From contig CM018690.1 of the NCBI GenBank assembly GCA_009363875.1, positions 8,420,788 to 8,484,787 on the forward strand: a stretch of DNA of 64,000 nucleotides, read 5' to 3'. This stretch comes from Mikania micrantha (lineage: Eukaryota; Streptophyta; Magnoliopsida; Asterales; Asteraceae). Under the pieces are notes generated by a model. The model saw only the letters and a list, made by a program, of their open reading frames with translations. It was not told the origin of the DNA and did not search any database. The position numbers were made by a program, and so were the translations under genes. This document shows positions 57,064 to 64,000 of this stretch, piece after piece (position 1 is the first letter of the stretch; each line of letters opens with the position of its first letter).

Positions 57064-57926
57064 CTAAATTGAAATTAGACAACATACCAGGTTGAGATAG
57101 TGGATTCTTAGACCCACTTGGAGTTTTACACGACAATCCTTTTTTTTGTGGCCCATTTTACCACACCTCCAACACCCTTTATTGAGCTTTTTATTTGGTT
57201 TTTGATAGCCACCTTTATCCTTCCTTTTCTTTTCATTAACTTGCTTTCCTTTTTTGAATTTATTTTCACTTTTCAACCAAATTAACTGAATTATGACCCA
57301 TTTCTATTTTTCCTTTTAATTTCCCAGATTCTTGAATCCTTAGAGATTCTTCAATCCTGATATGGCTACCCAATTGTACTAAACTCAATTCCTCCTTTTG
57401 GTGTTTCAAAGTATGCTTAAAGTCTTTCCATAATGGGGGCAACTTATCAATGATGCTAGAGACTGCTATAGATTCATCCATATGCATCTTATGTTGTTCA
57501 AATTGACCAAGAATGTGTTGTAATTCATTAAATGGGTCCATAATTGGCCTTATAATCCTGTATCTTGTAAGAATTGAAGTTACTTACAAGAAACTTTTTA
57601 CTAGATGCATCTTCAGCCATATACTTAGTTTCCAAAGAACCCCATAAGTCTTTAGCAGATTCCACATTTTGATAAAAAACATCAAAGAGTGCATCACACA
57701 TCCCATTCAATATATGTCCTCGACATATATAATCATCATTTTCCCACTTCAATCACCTCCTTTGTTGATCTAGAGTTTCCTCATCAGTTTTTAGGCATTA
57801 GAGTGGTTAAAAGAAAATGCATCTTTTTCTTCCATTTTCTGAAATCTTGTCCTTCAAATTTTTTAAGTTTTGAAAATTTTCTTGACATATACTTGATTGA
57901 TGCCTCGGTAGGCATTTGTTATCTGA
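57064..57926 (-). pseudogene. copia-2 gag
   Basis: The start codon is at about 57917 (MPTEASIKYMSRKFSKLKKF), followed by FRKWKKKMHFLL. A frameshift leads into the UBN2-type capsid block CDALFDVFYQNVESAKDLW and KYMAEDASSKKFLV, then IIDKLPPLWKDFKHTLKHQK. One CCHC knuckle CWRCGKMGHKKKDC (about 57150-57170) follows a lysine-rich stretch. The wording resembles Tork/Tnt1-like copia Gag. The gypsy-3 insertion lies about 10 bp upstream of the ATG. Confidence 0.83.
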
Positions 57927-58134
57927 TGTGACAATCCGACATTTTCGAATTAACTTCATTAACCAAAAATTAAAAGAAATTATACGAAATCGAGCAATAT
58001 CAAATTATAATGGTTAGGATTGGACAAAACAAGGTTACAAACATCCAAACTAAGAGGATTAAACTTGTAATTATAAGAAATGACCAATTTTGACTTTTAC
58101 AGTCAAAATTCGAATGATAATCAATGGGAAATTC
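57927..58134 (+). mobile_element. gypsy-3 5' LTR fragment
   Basis: First 208 bp of the LTR, collinear with 61183-61390 with no net length change. The match ends at GGGAAATTC, which is also where RT coding sequence begins. Confidence 0.9.
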
Positions 58135-59157
58135 TATCAGTTGCAAGGTTCGAGTTATTATTCGAAGATCGATCTCAGATCAGGTTATCATCAACTTAGA
58201 GTCCAAGAGGCAGATATTCCAAAGACAACATTCAGGACGCGTTATGGCCATTACGAATTCTTGGTCATGCCATTTGGATTGACAAATGCTCCAGCAGTAT
58301 TCATGGTTATCATGAATAGGGTTTGCAAACCCTATCTTGATAAGTTTGTCATTGTTTTCATTGATGACATCCTTATCTATTCTCAGATTGAGTAGGATCA
58401 TGCTTAACAACTTCGACTGATGTTAGAATTACTTAAACAAGAAAAACCGTACGCAAAGTTCTCGAAATGTGACTTATGGATGCGAGAAGTACAATTCTTG
58501 GGTCATGTAGTCAACGAAAAGGGAATACATGTTGAACCAGCTAAAATAGAAGCGATTAAGAGTTGGGAAGCACCAAAGACCCCTACAGATGTATGACAAT
58601 TCTTGGGTTTGGAGGGTTATTATCGACGATTTATCGAAGGTTTCTCAAAAATCGCTCAACCGCTTACAACTCTTCCTCATGAAGGAATGAAGTATGACTG
58701 GATGGCTAAGCAGGAAGCTGCATTACAGCTACTTAAACAAAAACTATGCAGTGCACCGATTCTGTCCCTACCGGAAGGGACAAAAGATTTTGTGATGTAC
58801 TGTGATGCATCTGCCCAAGGTTTAGGATGTGTATTGATGCAACGCGATAAAGTGATTGCTCATGCTTCACGACAACTAAGACCTTAAGAAAAGAATTACA
58901 CTACTCATGACTTGGAGTTAGGAGTAGTGGTATTTGATTTGAAAATCTGGAGGCATTATTTATACAGAACCAGGTGTACCATTTACACTGATCACAAGAG
59001 TTTGCAACATATCTTTGATCAAAAGGAACTCAATATGAGACAACGACGATGGGTCTAATTGTTGAACGATTACGAATGCGCAATCAAGTACCATCCTGGT
59101 AAAGCAAATGTGGTTGCTGATGATCTAAGCAGAAAAGATACGGCACAAACAAGATGA
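58131..59157 (+). pseudogene. gypsy-3 reverse transcriptase and RNase H
   Basis: Starts mid-RT at QLQGSSYYSKIDLRSGYHQL (first catalytic Asp in KIDLRSGYH), then TRYGHYEFLVMPFGLTNAP and the catalytic FIDDILIYS. RNase H shows YCDASAQGLGCVLMQ, HASRQL, THDLELGVVVFDLKIWRHYL, TDHKSLQH and HPGKANVVADDLSR. In-frame stops lie at about 58393 (E-stop-D), 58593 (stop before FLGLEGYYRRF), 58886, 59056 and 59155. N-terminal RT, protease and gag are missing. Confidence 0.9.
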
Positions 59158-60664
59158 GTTCGCGCACTTCAGTTGACCATACATACTGACCTACCTAATA
59201 AGGTACGTAGTGCTCAACTTGAAGCCTTAGATAAGGATAACTTGGAACATAAATCCTTACGAGGAATGGAAAAACAATTGGAAATCATGACTGATGGAAC
59301 TTGTTGTTTCATGAACCGAATTTGGATACCTCTGCATGGTGGTCTGAGAGAACTCGTGATGGATGAAGCGCACAAGTCTAGATATTCAGTCCATCCAGGG
59401 TCAGACAAGATGTATCATGACTTAAAGGCACTTTATTGGTGGCCTCACACGAAAGCTGACATTGCTAAGTACATTAGCAAATGTTTGACTTGTTCCAAGG
59501 TTAAAGTGGAATATCAAAAACCATCTGGTTTGCTGTAACAACCAGAAATACCTATGTGAAAATGGGAGTAGATCTCAATGGAAATCATTACTAATTTACC
59601 CCGTACACCAAGTGGTTGTAACACGATATGGGTAATTGTTGATCGTTTAACGAAATCTGCACATTTCCTAGCAATTAAGGAAACTGACAAAATGGAGAAA
59701 CTGACTCGTATTTACTTAAAGGAAGTGGTATCGCTACATGACGTACCAATCTCTATTATATCGGATCGAGATGCCCGATTTACTTCAAACTTTTGGAAAT
59801 CTCTCCATAAGTTATTGGGAACTCGTTTAGACATAAGTACCACATATCATCCACAAACCGACGATCAAAGTGAACGTACGATTCAAGCACTCGAGGATAT
59901 GTTAAGAGATTGTGTCATTGATTTTGGTGATAGCTGGGAAACCCACTTACCATTAGTGGAATTCTCTTACAACAACAGTTATGACACAAGCATTCAAGTG
60001 GCACCATTTGAAGCTTTATAAGGTCGCAAATGTCGTTCACCGTTTACTGGGCTGAAATTGGTGACAGTCAAATAACAGGACCTTAACTAGTACATGAGAC
60101 GACAGAGAAGATTGTACAAATTCAGAACCGTATGGTAGCGGCTCGAGATCGACAAAAGAGTTACGCCGACAAACGTCGCAAGCCATTGGAATTTCAAGTA
60201 GGAGACCGCTTTCTTCTAAAAGTATCACCTTGGAAAGGTGTGATACGATTCGGCTAGCATGGAAACCTTAGCCCGCATTACATAGGACCTCTTGAGATTC
60301 TGAAAATGATCGGTCTGGTAGTTTATCAACTTAAATTACCGGATGAACTTAGTGGAGTTCATGATGTCTTTCACGTTTCAAACTTAAAGAAATGTCAAAC
60401 CTAAAGAAATGTCTTTCTGATGAGACATTGGTAGTACCACTTGGAGAAATACAGGTGGACGAACAGTTACGGTTCATCGAGGAACCAGTAGAAATCATCG
60501 ACCGAGAGGTCAAACGGCTCAAACAAAGCAAAATTCCAATAGTCAAGGTCCATTGGAATTCAAAACATGGACCTGAATTCAAATAGGAAAGAGAAGATCA
60601 AATGATGAAGAAGTATCCCCAGCTATTCAAAACAACAACTACAAACACTGAGAAGGCACGTTAA
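59158..60664 (+). pseudogene. gypsy-3 integrase and chromodomain
   Basis: Zinc-binding region HSRYSVHPGSDKMYHDL...CLTCSKVK (HHCC). Core: IWVIVDRLTKSAHF (Asp), IISDRDARFTS (Asp), YHPQTDDQSERTIQALED (Glu). So D-D-E is intact although stops occur at about 59536, 60019 and 60256. The C-terminal part has GDRFLLKVSPWKGV, SPHYIGPLEIL and HDVFHVSNLK. A 16 bp tandem duplication (AAACTTAAAGAAATGT / AAACCTAAAGAAATGT, about 60379-60414) then shifts the frame. The chromodomain-like tail follows: EEPVEIIDREVKRLK, IPIVKVHWNSKHGPE, with TAG where Trp is expected (about 60584). Chromovirus lineage. Confidence 0.88.
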
Positions 60665-60702
60665 ATTTTGGGACGAAATTTCCTTCAACAAGGGGATGAT
60701 GT
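60665..60702 (+). repeat. gypsy-3 duplicated PPT-like block, upstream copy
   Basis: TTGGGACGAAATTTCC...AACAAGGGGATGATGTGATAG closely matches the true PPT/LTR start at 61150-61186 but is followed by non-LTR sequence. Confidence 0.75.
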
Positions 60703-61149
60703 GATAGTTCACACTCTAACATTTTCATATTTCAAACTGTAAGCACAAACATCTTATGCATTTGGTGTTATTACAAACATTTGTGCTGAACACAAACATT
60801 GTAAATTTCAAACACTTACAATTGATGTGCTACATTTCATGGTACAAACATGGTTAGTTATAAACGTTTTACTATGTGCGAGGTTACATTGTACAGTATG
60901 ATCAAACACGAACATTCACAGTCAGGTGTATTAACTGGTGTGCATGTAAACAATTACATGGAACGATCACACTTAGGGGTGATGTTGCCAAAAATTAAAC
61001 ATAGAACGATCACACTTACGCGTGGTATTGCAAGCATTGAATCTTATGTGTGGGTACACACAAGTATACAGAATGATCAAATATAGCGCTTACACGCACA
61101 TTTTTAAGCTCATAAGTAATACCCTAACTACTTCTAACATTTAACAATT
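60703..61149 (+). repeat. gypsy-3 spacer of CACAAACAT-type repeats
   Basis: Spacer between the two PPT-like blocks, built of loosely repeated words: ACAAACAT, 'gaacgatcacactta(g/c)g', ACATGG. No coding motif. The 78-codon frame at 60850-61086 reads through these repeats and is not credible. Confidence 0.6.
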
Positions 61150-61169
61150 TTCGGGACGAAAATTCCTTT

Positions 61170-61182
61170 AACAAGGGGATGA
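61170..61182 (+). other. gypsy-3 polypurine tract
   Basis: AACAAGGGGATGA directly before the 3' LTR's TGTGACAATTCG. Lies downstream of GGGACGAAAATTCC as in gypsy-1. Confidence 0.82.
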
Positions 61183-63741
61183 TGTGACAATTCGACATTT
61201 CCGGATTAACGTCATTAACCAAAAATTAACATAAATTATATGAAATCGAACAATATCAACTTAGAATGGTTCGAATTGAACAAAGCAAGGTTACAAACAT
61301 CCGAACTAAGAGGATTAAACTTGTAATTATAAGAAATGACCAAATTTGACTTTTAAAGTCAAAATTCGAATGATAATCAATGGGAAATTCGAAATTAACA
61401 TTAATCCACCATAATAGATCGAATTAATCACTCACGAAATACATATTGATGATGATTAACGGATAATATAAGTTATTAGGCCATCAAACATCAAATTAAA
61501 ATGATTAACAACTCATAAAAGTCGAAACCGACAATAACAACTATAAAATCCATACAATTCAATCAAAATTCACCAAATTGAACATTACTATACACTAATC
61601 GGCACCCTTACGGACTTCAGCACAAGCCAATTCGATCTCAGAAGCTTCGAATAGAGGATTTCGATCAGGAGCCGGCCAAAGTCAAGCCACAAGTCGATTA
61701 ATATCAATTTGCCATCAAAGCAGGTAAAAACCGACTCCTATACAACCTAAAACTCTTGACTAAGCAAAAACCTAACTCAATTGCATCAAACAACATCAAA
61801 TTTCATGAGTTTGATCATTAGGGTTCTTGAACAAGAAAGAATTGGGGCTTTTGATCATAACGAATTCAAGAATCAAATTAAATTATACAGACAGCTTCGG
61901 AATAATGTGTTTAATGAAAACCATACGTTAATTTGATCAAACAACAACGAATTGATGGATTTCTAGTTCTAGGGTTCTTCGGCTAATACAATTTGGGGGG
62001 TTTTTAATCAAACGAATTCTAAAATAAAATTAAATGGTACCCTTAGATTCGAAATGGCTTGATTAACAAAATCCCTATGTTAGTTTTGAAGTACAATGTC
62101 GAATTTTATGAAATCGATTCTAGGGTTCTTGGATATAAACGAATTGGGGTTTTTGCTTCAACGAGTTTAATACTCAAATTAAAACATGTCAGTAGGTTCG
62201 AAATTTGTTACTTAATGAAAACCCTATGGGTTTGCAACTTAACATAAACGAATTAAACAATATTGGATCACGGGATAAGGGGATTAGGTTCGAACCTATG
62301 TAGGTTCATAAAACCGAGTGATTTGATCAAAATAATTCAATCAAAGTCATTGGTTGACTCGGTTTGAACCTAGGATCAAAACCCCTAAGGTCTGGTGATA
62401 ATATTCAGTCGATTCATGGGTCAATTCGAATCAAATAAGGTCGAATGGGGGAAAACAAAGGGAACCCGAATGGGGAATGGTTAAAACCGTGAAAAAATTA
62501 AATATGTTGCCATTGTTGGGCATTGACAACTGGTTTGAAGCACGGGGTGTGGTCTGGTAGGTCGTGGCTTAGAGCCACGCCTCTGCCATTTTTGTAACAA
62601 AACCAAATTTCAGTCTTTTTCAATCATAACTTGCTCATTTTAACCCTGTTTTGACTCGTTTCAGTTTCGTTGGGACCGAAATGGAATCTCGAATACAATA
62701 AAAATATAAAATTAATATTTTGAATGTGAAACCGATTTCGTACATATATGAGTATATATATATAGTTACATATATGTACACGACGCGAAAGTAAAGTTTA
62801 AACTACTTATATATATAAGTGTTTGAACTATGTCATTATACGTGGATTGAAACGTATGTAATCATGAGCATGACTCAACATTTCAAATAACATAAGGTTA
62901 TTTAATATAACACATATTTCTCGTAGACTGTTGTTTAAGCAAATCAAAGGACATTTAGCTGTCAATTCATACTCTAAGGTGCGTACATGGCCCTTTTTTA
63001 CTTTTAGTGTTTTGGGGGAGAAAACATGTGCAATCAAACGCTTTTGGATACATATCACTTGCATGAGTTAACTGTTTACTATAAGTGTGCACATAACACT
63101 AAAAGTCCTTACATATCGGACCGATTAGTTTGTCGTAGTGCAAAGCGTGGTAGTTAAAGATAGATATATTGGGTTTGACAAGCCTCACTCGGTAGATGGT
63201 GGATATACGCAAATGTTTAACTAACCAAATTCAGAAAATAGTGTAAAGGCAACAAACATTCAAACAGTTAGCTTCGGTGTCGACCACTTAAGTAGATAGT
63301 ACAATGACTAGCTATCATGACTATACAATGTGTGATTATGTTATCTACAAACTTTACATTTCAAACAGTTGTTCAACGTTTATGATTACATATACAAACA
63401 TGTGTATGCACCAACCTTTGTGTTGACTTTATTTGCATGTTTTCTCAGGACGCTAAGACACGAGCACATGCAAGCAAGAACTAGGAAAATGAGTCTCATG
63501 CATCAATTTCTTATTTAATTATTGAAATTAAACATTGAACATTGTAATTTACATTTTTACCACCGTTATGTCGTTTTGGTTTTTCAAACGCTTCCGCAAC
63601 ATTAAACTTTCATTTTATGAAATAAGACTGAATTATGTTTGAAAGCATATAGAGATCTTTCGCTATGTCTAATGACTGAGATCCTGGTTTGTCACACCCT
63701 AAACGGTATGACTCCGTTAGTTGAAAATTGAGGGTGTGACA
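61183..63741 (+). mobile_element. gypsy-3 3' LTR
   Basis: 2559 bp, starting TGTGACAATTCGACATTTCC and ending GAGGGTGTGACA. The first 208 bp match the surviving 5' LTR fragment. Short 'ctagggttcttg..tataaacgaattgggg' units repeat with variation at about 61815-62170. No host gene motif inside. Confidence 0.92.
61815..62240 (+). repeat. LTR-internal diverged units
   Basis: Three or more diverged units of about 130 bp: 'tagggttctt(g/c)..a..acgaattgggg.ttttgatc', then 'aaattaaa...ttcgaaat', then 'taatgaaaacc.ta'. Array within the gypsy-3 LTR. Confidence 0.65.
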
Positions 63742-63746
63742 TCTGA

Positions 63747-64000
63747 ATTGTTTATGATGAAAACAAATTTTCAAACAATTCAAATCTCATTGAAAGTTAT
63801 AAAAAAATGATCGGATATGGTTTTATAAAAGATAATAGTTGAATAACTCTTTGAAGTGATTCCCAAACAAAACAAAATTAGTGTTACTCGTAAAGCAAAT
63901 TTGATTTTATGAATTGCACATATACTTGTACAATGGTTAATGCCTACAATTGATTTGCACAGCACACAATACGTTCAAAACTATATATATTCTTAATCAT
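63747..64000 (-). other. copia-2 leader / possible 5' LTR edge
   Basis: Sequence resuming after gypsy-3. On the minus strand, CATCATAAACAATTCAGATAACAAATG leads into the copia-2 gag start across the insertion. CAGATAAC may be a damaged remnant of a tRNA primer site. Beyond about 63765 it does not match the 3' LTR at 53054-53265, so the identity of 63765-64000 is open. Confidence 0.4.

Larger units (their letters stand above)
57927..63741 (+). mobile_element. gypsy-3 retrotransposon (TSD tctga), gag and protease deleted
   Basis: Plus-strand Ty3/gypsy element in copia-2, bracketed by perfect duplications tctga (57922-57926 and 63742-63746). It begins TGTGACAATCCGACA and ends GGGTGTGACA. The first 208 bp of the 5' LTR join directly to RT, so the remaining 5' LTR, PBS, gag and protease are gone. 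RT, RNase H, integrase, chromodomain, PPT and a full 2559 bp 3' LTR follow. Confidence 0.92.
53054..64000 (-). mobile_element. copia-2 retrotransposon interrupted by gypsy-3
   Basis: Minus-strand Ty1/copia element: 3' LTR, PPT, RNase H, RT, integrase, protease and gag from 53054 to 57926, then the gypsy-3 insertion (57927-63741), then 5' leader sequence from 63747 to the window edge. All domains are present in copia order but carry many stops and shifts. Confidence 0.75.

Noticed and set aside
1..64000. tRNA, rRNA or snoRNA genes
   Set aside because: The only tRNA-related words found are primer-binding sites and SINE boxes; no cloverleaf or rRNA core sequence was seen.

Overview
The window is a stretch of repeat-dominated plant nuclear DNA. 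It is AT-rich and full of Ty1/copia and Ty3/gypsy LTR retrotransposons primed by initiator-Met tRNA (TGGTATCAGAGC-type binding sites), Helitrons that insert between A and T and end in CTAG, hAT- and Harbinger-type miniature elements, and tRNA-type SINEs. Together these point to a medium or large eudicot genome. Asteraceae is my impression from the style of the LTRs and MITEs, but the window does not prove it. I found no intact host gene, rRNA, tRNA or CRISPR array. Every recognisable coding region is a decayed transposon gene.

Layout. 1-2301: 3' end of a plus-strand gypsy element whose LTR ends inside a minus-strand copia element (2302 to about 6560). 7230-16547: a 9.3 kb non-coding LTR element (LARD type, minus strand) with matching 513 bp LTRs, PBS and PPT. 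It carries a 3.86 kb gypsy solo LTR (11000-14857, TSD tacat). 16816-25214: a four-level nest: a plus-strand Helitron, a minus-strand Helitron inside it, a gypsy element (17188-24193, TSD attac) inside that, and a gypsy solo LTR (18502-21046, TSD tcagg) in the gypsy 5' LTR. A SINE sits in the outer Helitron. 25539-26013: hAT-type element. 27273-30053: probable minus-strand solo LTR. 30059-35288: unclassified, with microsatellites and one hairpin. 35289-37881: a 2.6 kb non-autonomous Helitron.

38-50.3 kb is a MITE field. It holds four more hAT-type elements with 8 bp duplications (one with a SINE nested in it), a decayed Helitron, a GC-rich Harbinger-type MITE, a small copia-type solo LTR (45191-45627, TSD cttat), and five inverted-repeat elements of three or four families, followed by a TTG-tailed SINE. 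50.3-53.05 kb is mostly unassigned, plus a decayed hAT relative. 53054 to beyond the window end is a minus-strand copia element, interrupted at 57927-63741 by a plus-strand gypsy element with TSD tctga. That gypsy element has lost gag, protease and most of its 5' LTR.

None of these genes works as a system now. They carry stops, frameshifts, internal deletions and replaced catalytic residues. What can be read is history: at least eight insertions have a matching target-site duplication, so their order can be worked out. The elements most able to influence biology today are the near-perfect inverted repeats, which could fold into small-RNA precursors, and the LTR promoters. Coordinates of duplications and element ends come from aligning the printed sequence by eye.
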